Positions 8,888 to 18,055 of a stretch of DNA of 64,000 bases are shown here, piece after piece. The notes under the pieces were generated by a model, which was not told where the DNA came from, did not search any database, and saw nothing but the letters and a program-made list of their open reading frames with translations. The stretch lies in contig NZ_CP094974.1 of the NCBI RefSeq assembly GCF_022869805.1, positions 372,001-436,000 of the forward strand, read 5' to 3'. Source of the stretch: Halosolutus halophilus. Lineage in GTDB: Archaea; Halobacteriota; Halobacteria; Halobacteriales; Natrialbaceae. The position numbers and the translations under genes are program-made. Within the stretch, counting starts at the first letter, position 1; the number at the start of each line of letters is the position of its first letter.

Positions 8888-9382
8888 ATGAGTCTGGGAC
8901 AGCGCGTCTCGAGCGATCACCAGCTCGCCCGACTCCTCCAGATCGGGGTCGTGCTGGAAGAGGTCGTCGAGTCCCGCGCCGCCCACCACCTCGAGTCGCT
9001 GCCCGCCGACGAGCGGGAGGCTGTCGACGAGGAGGTGCGAACGCTGCTCGCCGAGGCTGCCGAGGAATCGGCCGACCATCGCGAGCGGCTGGAGGCGCTG
9101 ATCGACGACCTCGACGCGGAGACGGTCGCCTACGAAGAGATCAACGCACTGGTCGACGCCCAGTACGGACCGCCAGAGGACACGGACGGCGTCCTCTACG
9201 ATCAACTGGCCAACGAGGAGACCGCCTACAAGTTCTACGACGACCTGATCGAAGCGATCGAGGCTTCCGACGCGACGTTCGCGATCGATCGGGATCGAGT
9301 GCTCGAGACGCTCTCGAATATCCGCGAGGAAGAGAAGGAGGGGGTCCAGGACGTGACCGAGGTCATGGAGCACAGAGCATGA
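8888..9382 (+). CDS. Ferritin-like (rubrerythrin-type) four-helix protein
   Basis: A 164-residue, almost entirely helical acidic protein. Carboxylate and histidine positions fit a di-iron four-helix bundle: EEVVESR in helix 1, EESADHRERLE in helix 2, NEETAYKFYDDL in helix 3 and REEEKEGV in helix 4. Likely roles are iron handling or peroxide defence; the exact activity cannot be read from the sequence. The longer frame starting at 8849 is rejected because a TATA-like aagttaagta at 8856-8865 lies about 28 nt before the ATG at 8888. The DtxR-type regulator starts 109 nt downstream on the same strand, which supports a link to iron. Confidence 0.7.
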   Translation: MSLGQRVSSDHQLARLLQIGVVLEEVVESRAAHHLESLPADEREAVDEEVRTLLAEAAEESADHRERLEALIDDLDAETVAYEEINALVDAQYGPPEDTDGVLYDQLANEETAYKFYDDLIEAIEASDATFAIDRDRVLETLSNIREEEKEGVQDVTEVMEHRA

Positions 9383-9491
9383 TCGGGGCGACGACCTGGC
9401 GGACGCCCGCCGTCCACCCGCGTACGCCGCGCCGGATTCCCCGACGAGAATCGACCACAGATACCGGCTTCACGACCGACGGAGGGAGGCA

Positions 9492-9926
9492 ATGAACACT
9501 GCAGACCAGTATCTCAAAGCGATCTATCTCGCCCAGCGCATCGAAGACGGCCCCGCCTCGACCGGCACGCTCGCCGACCTGCTCGAGGTCAGTCCCGCGA
9601 GCGTCAACGAGATGATCGGCAAACTGGAGGGACGCGGCCTCGTCGACCACGAGAAGTACAAGGGTGCCAGCCTGACCGACGAAGGACTCGAACGCGCTCA
9701 CGACGCGCTCCAGACCTACTGTATCATCGAGCGGTTCCTCGCGAACGTTCTCGAGGTCGAGGAGTTCCGGGAGGAAGCTCGCACGCTCGAGAGCGTCATC
9801 GACGACACCGTCGCCGAGCGCCTCGACACCATCATCGATCGCCCCGCGGAGTGTCCCGACTGTTTCGACCCCGAACGGGACTGCTGTGAACGTCTGGAAC
9901 TCGAAGTCGGCGGCTGTGCGAACTGA
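9492..9926 (+). CDS. DtxR/SirR-type metal-dependent transcriptional regulator
   Basis: A 144-residue DtxR-family regulator. Residues 1-60 form the winged helix (DQYLKAIYLAQRI, then TLADLLEVSPASVNEMIGKLEGRGLVDHEKYKG), followed by the helical metal-binding/dimer domain (TDEGLERAHDALQTYCIIERFLANVLEVE). The tail is unusual, with four cysteines in CPDCFDPERDCCERLE plus one in GGCAN, which could bind a metal or Fe-S cluster. There is no SH3-like third domain, as in short archaeal members. A good Shine-Dalgarno-like ggaggg lies just before the ATG, so this gene is probably leadered. Such proteins repress iron uptake or manganese genes; the neighbouring ferritin-like gene and suf operon are plausible targets. 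Confidence 0.85.
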   Translation: MNTADQYLKAIYLAQRIEDGPASTGTLADLLEVSPASVNEMIGKLEGRGLVDHEKYKGASLTDEGLERAHDALQTYCIIERFLANVLEVEEFREEARTLESVIDDTVAERLDTIIDRPAECPDCFDPERDCCERLELEVGGCAN

Positions 9927-9974
9927 ACCGTCGACGAGTTACGTTTTCGACCCGATACCCGCGATCAACCACGA

Positions 9975-11858
9975 TCAGTTCCGCTCCCGTGACGCCGCGG
10001 CCGCCTCGTCACCGAACCTGACGTACCGTCGACCGACGATCGCGGCCCCGACGATCGCGGCCACGACGACTGCGGACAGTTCGATCGGGAGCGACCACGT
10101 CTCGCCCGCCCAGTCGTCCTCGAAGACCGTCGCGTAGTAGGTAGCGATCGCCTCGCCGTGCACGGCGAGCAGCACCTCGCGATTCTCCCGGAGCGAGTTG
10201 TCGTTCCAGTTCGCGCTCCCGACGACGGCAGTCGTCCGGTCGACGACGATCCCCTTGGTGTGGATCTTCTCGAAGGCGTCGGTGTCGTCGACGAGACGGA
10301 CCTCGAAATCGAGGTCGTCCCTGGCGGCGGTTCGCTCGAGGTCGGCGGCCAGCCGGTCGTGTTCGTCCGCGACGTACCACGACGAGTCGAGCAGGAGCCG
10401 GACCGTGACACCGCGGTGAGCGGCCGCGATCGTCGCCTCGAGCAGGGAGACGTCGGGGTCGACGGTGGCCTGCTCGACGAGCAGTTCGTCCTCCGCCGAC
10501 GCGACGAGGGATACGAGGCGCGACTCGGCGTTGTCTGGTGCGAGCAGGAGTTCGGCCGACTCGACCGGGACGGTGGCCCGTTCGTGGCTGGCGTCGAACG
10601 ATCGCCGTGGCGGGGGGTCGTCCGCGACGAACGAGGCGTTCGCGAGGTATGCGGTTCCAGATTCGGTATCCCACCCGCGGAAGTCGGTCCGGAAGACCGA
10701 CGCGAGGTCGGCCGCGAGCGCGGCGTCGGTGAGTCGAACGCCCCAGCCGCGACTCGACGCCCCGCCGACGCCGGCAGGTTTCCAGTTCTCTGACGTCACG
10801 AGTACCGTGTCGTCGGCGACGAGGTACTTCGGGTGGTGATACCGGTACCGCGCTCCCTCGCCACCGATGACGCGAACGTCGACGCCCGCGGCACGCAACG
10901 TCTCGATCCGCGATCGGGTTTCCGACGGCGCACCGCCGACCGGCCCCGACTCGAGGAGGACGGCGACGTCGACGCCGCGAGCTGCCGCGTCCGCGAGTGC
11001 AGCGGTGATCTCGCGATCGGTGAAGGTGTAGCCGGCGAGCAAGATTCGATCGTCGGCGTCGCGAATCGTCTCGCGTGGGACTTCGGGCGCGTCGGGGAGG
11101 ACGAACGCCGTCGCTTCGTCCGGATCGAACGTCGAAACCGGGCGACAGGTCGCGTCACGGGGCCACCACCGTCCCAGTGATTTGCTGTCGCCGTCGGCAG
11201 TCGCGGCGTCGGCCTCGCGGGCCCCGTCCCCGTGTTCGGCCCGGTACCAACGTTCCGCGAGGGGTGCCCGATCGTAGGCTACCTCGTCGATGATTGCCGT
11301 CCCGTTCCGGAGCGTGAGTTTGTCACCGTCGTTCGCGAGTCGGAGCGTCCCGTCGAGTTGGAGAACGGGATCGTCGGTCATCGCGTCGATGGCGGCCGGA
11401 TCGGTACTCACGGCGATCCGGCCGGAGACGGTCTCGTTCGGGAACCGGGCGACCGTGTGGCCGTCGGTGATCGTCCAGTTCGTTAGCCTCGTTCCGGGTG
11501 GCGTCTCGAGGACGAGATACTCGCCGACGTTCCCCCGAGTCGTCGGGTTCGGATAGAGTTCGACGATCCGGGTGTCGGCGTCCGTGGTCGCCGTCGGCTC
11601 CGGGCCGGTTCCGGTCTCTCGCTGGCTCTCGACCGGACAGTCCGCGTCGATCGCCGGCGTCGCGGAGCCGTTCCGATCGGCGGCCGGATCGCTGGGCCGA
11701 GGGGTCGGCGATCGCAGTTCGCCGGTCGCCGTCTTCTGGAATAGCGGTTCGCCTGCGGTCGTCGCCGGTGCGACGACGAGAGGTCCGACGATCGTGACGC
11801 TCGCGACCAGCACGAGCGCGATCGCGAACGCGGTGACTGTCCACCGTCGATCGGCCAT
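9975..11858 (-). CDS. Exported phospholipase D-like protein with lamin-tail domain
   Basis: A 627-residue protein. Residues 8-30 form a hydrophobic signal or anchor, followed by a low-complexity linker. Residues about 96-195 fit a lamin-tail domain (RIVELYPNP, then EYLVLETPPG, then LTNWTITDG). Two phospholipase-D repeats follow: the first HKD motif is H342-x-K344-x4-D349 with SENW after it, the second is H533-x-K535-x4-D540 with GSANWND. Residues about 590-609 are a C-terminal membrane helix before a short basic/acidic tail. Both catalytic motifs are intact, so it is probably a surface-exposed phosphodiesterase or nuclease. It is convergent with dtxR and downstream of the HEAT gene on the same strand, with 72 nt between them. 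Confidence 0.8.
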   Translation of the reverse strand: MADRRWTVTAFAIALVLVASVTIVGPLVVAPATTAGEPLFQKTATGELRSPTPRPSDPAADRNGSATPAIDADCPVESQRETGTGPEPTATTDADTRIVELYPNPTTRGNVGEYLVLETPPGTRLTNWTITDGHTVARFPNETVSGRIAVSTDPAAIDAMTDDPVLQLDGTLRLANDGDKLTLRNGTAIIDEVAYDRAPLAERWYRAEHGDGAREADAATADGDSKSLGRWWPRDATCRPVSTFDPDEATAFVLPDAPEVPRETIRDADDRILLAGYTFTDREITAALADAAARGVDVAVLLESGPVGGAPSETRSRIETLRAAGVDVRVIGGEGARYRYHHPKYLVADDTVLVTSENWKPAGVGGASSRGWGVRLTDAALAADLASVFRTDFRGWDTESGTAYLANASFVADDPPPRRSFDASHERATVPVESAELLLAPDNAESRLVSLVASAEDELLVEQATVDPDVSLLEATIAAAHRGVTVRLLLDSSWYVADEHDRLAADLERTAARDDLDFEVRLVDDTDAFEKIHTKGIVVDRTTAVVGSANWNDNSLRENREVLLAVHGEAIATYYATVFEDDWAGETWSLPIELSAVVVAAIVGAAIVGRRYVRFGDEAAAASRERN

Positions 11859-11930
11859 CGGGGCGTCTGGCTGCCTCTTCGTACTTAAACTGTGAGGAGA
11901 GCCGCGGTCGGAGACCGGCGTCGCGTGGGA

Positions 11931-13280
<1,350 letters not shown>

Positions 13281-13346
13281 CGTTCCACCCCGCGACGGCG
13301 CCGACGCGTGACTGCGTTCATACTCACAGGTCGTGTCAGCACGTTC

Positions 13347-14075
13347 CTAAGCGTTTCCATGCAGGCCCGTCTCGGTCGGCTGTGGTTCGTCTTCGCGCCA
13401 GTAGAACCAGGGACTCAGGGTCATGTACGCGATGCCGAGCATCAGAAGGGCGTACGGGAACGTCCGTCCGGCAAAATTGGGGACGAGGATCGCGAGCGCG
13501 TGGACGACGCCCATGATGGCGGCGTCGCGCGCGAGCAGATCGGGGTACTGGATCCGCGAGACCATCAGGTAACAGAACGCGCCGGTGACCGCGAGGACGA
13601 GCCGGGGGTCCGCCACCCCCGCGAGGATGGCCGCGCCGAGGATCGTCGCCGCGAGCGTCGTCTGGACTCCCTCGGTGTAGCTCCCCGACGTGTCGTAGGC
13701 GGTGTACAGTCCGAGTCGCGCGACGGCCATCGCGACGAACAGCGCGCTGATCGCCGTCACGAGCAGGAGGTCCGGGGTAACAGCCTCAGACTCGAGTCCG
13801 AGCCCGTCGCGGACCACGACGAACGCGAGTACCGCGGGCGCGACGGCGAAGGAGGCGACGTCTGCGAGCGAGTCCAGGTACGGGCCAGCCTCGGTACCGC
13901 CGTAGCGCCGGGCGAGGATCCCGTCCAGTCCGTCGGCGATCGCGGCCAGCAGGATGAGGCGAGCGGCGAGTCGAATGTCGACGAACGCGACGACGACGGC
14001 GACGAACCCGAGCGCGGCGTTCGCGATCGTCACCGCGTCGGCGACGCCCAGGCGGCCGACGAACCGGGGAAGCAT
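13347..14075 (-). CDS. pssA: CDP-alcohol phosphatidyltransferase (PssA-type archaetidylserine synthase)
   Basis: A 242-residue polytopic membrane enzyme of the CDP-alcohol phosphatidyltransferase family. The signature is complete: D48-x2-D51-G-x2-A55-R56-x7-G64-x3-D68-x3-D72. Six or so hydrophobic helices follow. In haloarchaea, proteins with this N-terminus act as archaetidylserine synthase, which feeds lipid modification of archaeosortase (ArtA) substrates; that specificity is from family knowledge, not from a residue I can point to. The ATG at 14075 gives the usual start MLPRFVGRLGVADAVTIANA. It is monocistronic, downstream of an unremarkable 303-nt gap. Confidence 0.85.
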   Translation of the reverse strand: MLPRFVGRLGVADAVTIANAALGFVAVVVAFVDIRLAARLILLAAIADGLDGILARRYGGTEAGPYLDSLADVASFAVAPAVLAFVVVRDGLGLESEAVTPDLLLVTAISALFVAMAVARLGLYTAYDTSGSYTEGVQTTLAATILGAAILAGVADPRLVLAVTGAFCYLMVSRIQYPDLLARDAAIMGVVHALAILVPNFAGRTFPYALLMLGIAYMTLSPWFYWREDEPQPTETGLHGNA

Positions 14076-14378
14076 ACTCGCGGATTCGTCCGGCGGGTAC
14101 CTTACGTGTTTTCGTTCGGATCGCGGATCGGGAGCGGTGTCGATCGTTCCGGAGCGGTCTCGGTGATCTGCCGGGCTGAAATCATCGGTTCAGTATACCG
14201 ACACCACTGGCTGTTCGTTCGATACAAAATCGCACCGAACGACGCGGGGTCCGACGCTCGCGATTCCGAATTCATCCTCGCTTGAGCCGATCATCTTCGG
14301 GGCATTTACACGGCGTCGGACGGCCGATTCGAGAGTCGAACCGGGGCGGTTATATCACGAGTGTCCCAACGCCTAGGT

Positions 14379-14813
14379 ATGAACCGGCGCGTCCTGCTCG
14401 CCGCCCTCGGAACCGGGGCCACCGCTGGGCTGGCGGGCTGTTCGTCCGTTCTCAGCCTCTCCGACGACGAGCCCTGCGGCGGCGACGAGTGCGACATCGG
14501 GATGACACGAAACGAGTTCCTCCCCGAAACCTACGAGACGACGGTCGGCGAGCCGGTCGTCTGGAAGAACACGAGTGGTGCGGTTCACACGATCACGGCC
14601 CTCGAGAACAGCCTCCCCGAGGGTGCCGATTACTTCGCCACCGGCGGCTACGAGGACGAGGAGACGGCGAGAACCGCCTGGGACCACCACGGCGGTCGAT
14701 TGGGGACCCGTGAGACGTTCGAACACACGTTCGACGTCCCGGGGACCTACGAATACATCTGCATCCCACACGTGAGGGCCGGAATGGTCGGCGAAATTAT
14801 CGTTACAGAGTAA
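14379..14813 (+). CDS. Halocyanin/plastocyanin-like blue copper lipoprotein
   Basis: A 144-residue precursor. It opens with twin arginine (MNRRVLLAALG) and a lipobox-like LAGC, so it is probably Tat-exported and lipid-anchored outside the membrane. The cupredoxin domain has all type-1 copper ligands: His in VWKNTSGAVHTI, then Cys, His and Met in YEYICIPHVRAGMVGEI. It is a mobile electron carrier at the membrane surface. A further in-frame GTG exists at 14361, but a TATA-like ttatatca at about 14350-14357 places a leaderless start at ATG 14379. A run of T at 14892-14897 is a plausible terminator. Confidence 0.88.
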   Translation: MNRRVLLAALGTGATAGLAGCSSVLSLSDDEPCGGDECDIGMTRNEFLPETYETTVGEPVVWKNTSGAVHTITALENSLPEGADYFATGGYEDEETARTAWDHHGGRLGTRETFEHTFDVPGTYEYICIPHVRAGMVGEIIVTE

Positions 14814-14859
14814 CTGACTTTGCAGAAAGTATTTATGATAGTGGACGAATCTGTGAACT

Positions 14860-14883
14860 ACCTCGGGTAGGGGTACACGAGGT
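14860..14883 (+). terminator. Hairpin and T-run downstream of the halocyanin gene
   Basis: ACCTCG at 14860-14865 pairs with CGAGGT at 14878-14883 around a 12-nt loop, and a T6 run follows at 14892-14897. This can act as a terminator for the copper-protein gene. The remaining DNA to 15064 holds no gene. Confidence 0.4.
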
Positions 14884-15020
14884 CTGCGGTATTTTTTGGG
14901 CACAGCGATCCAGTCACGACGCTATCGAACGTGATCTATTCCAGCCGCTCGCAGCCTATCTCCCGACTAACAGCTGTCCGCTGCCAATCGCCCGACTGAT
15001 AGCTCTCGGACGCTGAACAC

Positions 15021-15030
15021 GCAAAAAAGC
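15021..15030 (-). terminator. T-rich terminator of the rps15-rps3ae operon
   Basis: gcaaaaaagc on the plus strand reads as a T6 run on the minus strand, about 35 nt after the rps3ae stop. Archaeal transcription commonly ends at such U-tracts. Confidence 0.5.
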
Positions 15031-15064
15031 TCGTCGTACCGCGACACTCGATCGCCAGCGGCGA

Positions 15065-15709
15065 TCAGTCGTCGCCGGCCGCGACGTCTTCCTCGTCGAC
15101 GTCGACCGCGGTCGCCTCCTCTTCGGCGACCTCTTCGGGGTGGGCCTCGAGCGTCGCTTTCTGGACCTCGACGCGACGCAGCGGATAGATCGTCTTGGCC
15201 TCCCCGTAAATGGCCGAGGAGAGTCGGCCCTCGACGACGCTGTCGATGAGTTCTTCGAAGTCGCGTTCGGCGGCGGCGTCTTCGACCATCTCGACCATCT
15301 GTTCGCGGATGGCCTTCTCCTGGCTCGCGTCCGCCTTTTTCGTCGTGAAGGCGACGGGCTGGATCTGGACGCGGTAGTCGTCCGTCGTCAGGACGGTGAC
15401 GTAGGCCTCGATCTTCGAGGCACCGCGACGGACCAGCGACCGCAGGTAGTCGCGGGTCAGGGAGTGTTCCACGAACTCCGTGTAGGCCGAGTCGCTGCCG
15501 ACGTCGGTGATCTTGAAGGTGAGTTTCGTGTTGTTCTCGCTGGCGTTGTTGGTCAGTTCGCCGAGCGTCGTTTCGATGGTTCGGTCGTAGACCTTTTCCG
15601 GTTCGTCAGCGGGGGTTTCGCCGAGCTCCTGCCGGTCGAACTGCTCCGGTGCGAGCACGGTGTACCACCGCTTCTCCTGTTTCGCGCGTGAAACTGATCG
15701 TTCACTCAT
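15065..15709 (-). CDS. rps3ae: 30S ribosomal protein S3Ae (eS1)
   Basis: A 214-residue ribosomal protein of the small subunit, specific to archaea and eukaryotes. It begins MSERSVSRAKQEKRWYTVLA and has the eS1 core (KLTFKITDVGSDSAYTEFVEH, then TRDYLRSLVRRGASKIEAYV) and C-terminal IYPLRRVEVQKATLEAHP with an acidic halophilic tail. The start codon overlaps the pcc1 stop by 4 nt. It is the last gene of the operon rps15-recJ-like-pcc1-rps3ae. Confidence 0.96.
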   Translation of the reverse strand: MSERSVSRAKQEKRWYTVLAPEQFDRQELGETPADEPEKVYDRTIETTLGELTNNASENNTKLTFKITDVGSDSAYTEFVEHSLTRDYLRSLVRRGASKIEAYVTVLTTDDYRVQIQPVAFTTKKADASQEKAIREQMVEMVEDAAAERDFEELIDSVVEGRLSSAIYGEAKTIYPLRRVEVQKATLEAHPEEVAEEEATAVDVDEEDVAAGDD

Positions 15710-15999
15710 TGTTGGGTATCGTCTGGTTCGCTGTCGGACACAGGTCCCGTGTCCGTCGGTTCCGCGTGCTGTCCCACCTGCATCGCGACGTCGAGGTTGA
15801 CGACGTAGTCGTCGACCGTCGAGTGGAGTCCACCGGTCGTGTCGCGATCGATCCGCGTGACGACCGCGCCCGACGTCGTCTCGGTCGGGGCGTCGACCGT
15901 CGTCTCCATCTCGTCGGTGTTGTCCGGCTCGATCGCCCGAGCGATCCGTTCCGGATCGTCGTGTTCGGTCCGGACGATCGCGGTCGCGCGCCGACTCAT
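15706..15999 (-). CDS. pcc1: KEOPS complex subunit Pcc1
   Basis: A 97-residue protein matching the small dimeric Pcc1 subunit of KEOPS, which makes the t6A modification at position 37 of ANN-decoding tRNAs with Kae1, Bud32 and Cgi121. The N-terminal strand TAIVRTEHDDPERIARAIEPDN and central TRIDRDTTGGLHSTVDDYVVNL are typical. Four-nt overlaps with the RecJ-like gene upstream and rps3ae downstream indicate one translationally coupled operon, the usual haloarchaeal arrangement. Confidence 0.9.
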   Translation of the reverse strand: MSRRATAIVRTEHDDPERIARAIEPDNTDEMETTVDAPTETTSGAVVTRIDRDTTGGLHSTVDDYVVNLDVAMQVGQHAEPTDTGPVSDSEPDDTQQ

Positions 16000-17237
16000 T
16001 GGAACGCCCTCACTGTCTCGACGATCGTCGACTCGTCCACCGCAGGGTCGTACCGCAGGTAGCCGCGTCGTCGGACGGCGTCGTACTCGATTTCCCGATC
16101 GGTCTCGGCCGCGAGTTCGCGAGCGACGCCTTCGACGGTCGCGCCGAGGGTATCGTCGCGCGCGGCAAGTGCTGCCTCGCCGTCGGCCTCGTCGGACTGC
16201 GTCTGATTACCCGAGGGACGGTGTCCCTCGCTGACGACGAGGACGACCGGTTCGGGCGACAGATAGCCCGCGACGACGCGAGCGATCGCCTCGACGGGGC
16301 CGTCGTCGACGCTGACGACGAACAGCCCGTCGTACCGGCCGGTCGAGGCGTCCGCGAGCGCGGCGTGAGCCCGGCGGCCGTAGTCGCGCCAGGCTGCGAG
16401 CGCCGCCTCGCCCGCGTCGTGTCCCATCGCGAGCGCCGCGCCGGTCCCGGGTTCGGTCCGCGCCGTCGCCGCGAGCACGTCGGCGTAGCCGCCGATCGTC
16501 GCGAACGGACCCTCCGGAGTCGCGTACGGTCGCAGCGCCTGCTGGACCGTTGCCGCGGCAGTCGTGGTCGCGTCGCCCGCGCCCACGACGTCGAGCGCGA
16601 CTGCCGACCCGATCCTCCGGTGATCGTCCGCGTCGAACGCGCCGGAGACGTCGCCGTCCCCAGGTCCGACGGCCGCGAGCGCGTCTCTGGCCGCGTCCGG
16701 ATCGCCCGACCACGGCGCGCGAACGCGCGTGGAGTGAGCGACCCCGTCGATCGGGTTCTGGGTCGGGACGACGAGTCCGGGGCGTCGCTCGACGCGGCCC
16801 CGATCGCGAGCGGCCTCGAGGAGCCACTCGCTCTCGCCGGCCCCGGGATCGGTCCCGGCGGCCGTGAGTCCGGCGAGCGCGAGGATCGGATCCGGCGTGG
16901 CGCCGAGGTCCCGGACGACCTCGCAGGCGTCGAGCGTCGCGGGCCGGTCCGTCGCCCCGAACTGGGGCCGGTCCGCGTCGGCGGTGCCGACGACGAGCGT
17001 GACGTCGCCGTTCCGATCGGCGTCGGGGCCGCTCGCCGCGGCGCGATCGGTCCGTTCCGCGACGGTCCGGCCGACCGTCACCTGGAACGGCACCTCACGA
17101 TCTGCGAGCGCACCGGCCAGGAGTCCGCTCGCGGCGAGCGCGTCGCCGTCCGCTCGCGTGACGAGTCGGACGAAGGTCGCGCTCTCGAGGGCGACTGAGG
17201 CGGACTCCGGTTCGGCGGTTCGACCGTCGGTGGACAT
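15996..17237 (-). CDS. RecJ-like DHH-superfamily protein with degenerate catalytic motifs
   Basis: A 413-residue protein in the operon position where haloarchaea carry a gene usually annotated recJ. The N-terminus has TRADGDALAASGLLAGALADR, resembling DHH motif I, and the C-terminal half has a DHHA1-like strand pattern (GLFVVSVDDGPVEAIARVVAGYL, then PVVLVVSEGH). I do not find a canonical DHH triplet or the full aspartate set, so nuclease activity is doubtful; a Cdc45/RecJ-like structural role is possible. It starts 7 nt after the rps15 stop and overlaps pcc1 by 4 nt. Confidence 0.7.
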   Translation of the reverse strand: MSTDGRTAEPESASVALESATFVRLVTRADGDALAASGLLAGALADREVPFQVTVGRTVAERTDRAAASGPDADRNGDVTLVVGTADADRPQFGATDRPATLDACEVVRDLGATPDPILALAGLTAAGTDPGAGESEWLLEAARDRGRVERRPGLVVPTQNPIDGVAHSTRVRAPWSGDPDAARDALAAVGPGDGDVSGAFDADDHRRIGSAVALDVVGAGDATTTAAATVQQALRPYATPEGPFATIGGYADVLAATARTEPGTGAALAMGHDAGEAALAAWRDYGRRAHAALADASTGRYDGLFVVSVDDGPVEAIARVVAGYLSPEPVVLVVSEGHRPSGNQTQSDEADGEAALAARDDTLGATVEGVARELAAETDREIEYDAVRRRGYLRYDPAVDESTIVETVRAFQ

Positions 17238-17243
17238 TCCGTG

Positions 17244-17711
17244 TTAGTCCTCGAGGAGTTCCTTCGCCGTCTCGAAGGAGTACGCGAAGTCGGGTTCGAG
17301 TTCGTCGCCGCGGTAGTAGTCGACCAGTCGGCGCACCTTCGACTCGGTGTTCTGCAGTGCGCGCTTGTTCTGGTAGTCCTGCGGGTTGGCCTGGACGTGC
17401 TCGCGCAGGCGCACGGCACGTTCCATCAGACTCCGGAGGTCCTCGGGGATGTCGGCTTTCGCGTCGTTCTCCTCTAAGATCTCGGTGATCTTCTTGCCGG
17501 TCGCCAGTTTGACGTCCGGTACGGGCGTGCCCGTGACGCCTTCGTCACGCAGTTTGATCCCGATCTGGCTGGGATCGTGGCCCTGTGCTGCCAGTTCGAC
17601 GACCCGTTCTTCGATGTCGTCTGGGTCGACGTCGCTCCACTCCGGGGGTTCGTCTGCCGCCGGCTTGTCCGATCCGGACGAGCCACGGCGGCGGGTGTGC
17701 ATTCGTGCCAT
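17244..17711 (-). CDS. rps15: 30S ribosomal protein S15 (uS15)
   Basis: A 155-residue archaeal S15. It starts MARMHTRRRGSSGSDKP, then DEPPEWSDVDPDDIEERVVE and the conserved HDPSQIGIKLRDEGVTGTPV, and ends with the S15 core NKRALQNTESKVRRLVDYYR. The frame is open further upstream to 17882, but the family N-terminus fixes the start at ATG 17711; ATG 17702 is the alternative. It is the first gene of the rps15-recJ-like-pcc1-rps3ae operon. Confidence 0.96.
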   Translation of the reverse strand: MARMHTRRRGSSGSDKPAADEPPEWSDVDPDDIEERVVELAAQGHDPSQIGIKLRDEGVTGTPVPDVKLATGKKITEILEENDAKADIPEDLRSLMERAVRLREHVQANPQDYQNKRALQNTESKVRRLVDYYRGDELEPDFAYSFETAKELLED

Positions 17712-17972
17712 TGGTCGAGGATAGGAATCGCACTGACCGCGTCGCGTACCCTGTCGAACGACACGATTCACCCGTTCGATCGCGTTCCAGCGATCGTCGA
17801 CGATTCGACGACCGCCCGGTTGCGATCGAGGGGCAACGTCTGCTGTTCGGCAGGATCCGGCTCTCGCCGTGCACTTCCGCAATCCCGAGCCGCCAGAAAC
17901 GGCGGCGAGTCAGATTTGCGGCCGTGCGGTTCCCACCGGTGCTATCGCGAGCAGCGACTAAAGCGTTGCGTC

Positions 17973-18022
17973 CCTCCGATGGAGTACGGAGGCCGTCGTC
18001 AGCCCCGCCCTGATGAGCGGGG
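17973..18022. other. Two adjacent GC hairpins in an otherwise empty intergenic region
   Basis: CCTCCG (17973-17978) pairs with CGGAGG (17987-17992) around an 8-nt loop, and CCCCGC (18003-18008) pairs with GCGGGG (18017-18022) around another 8-nt loop. The two stems have the same length and loop size and are 10 nt apart. They lie in the 344-nt gap between the acyl-CoA synthetase stop and the rps15 start, where no gene is seen. A structured RNA, a terminator or the end of a decayed insertion element are all possible. Confidence 0.4.
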
Positions 18023-18055
18023 TGAGGCGTTTCGCTCGCAGGTTCGTACCGGCCG

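Noticed and set aside
14820-14900. Possible left end of an IS200/IS605-type element
   Set aside because: The hairpin and T-run are explained equally well as the terminator of the halocyanin gene, and no tnpA/tnpB trace is nearby.
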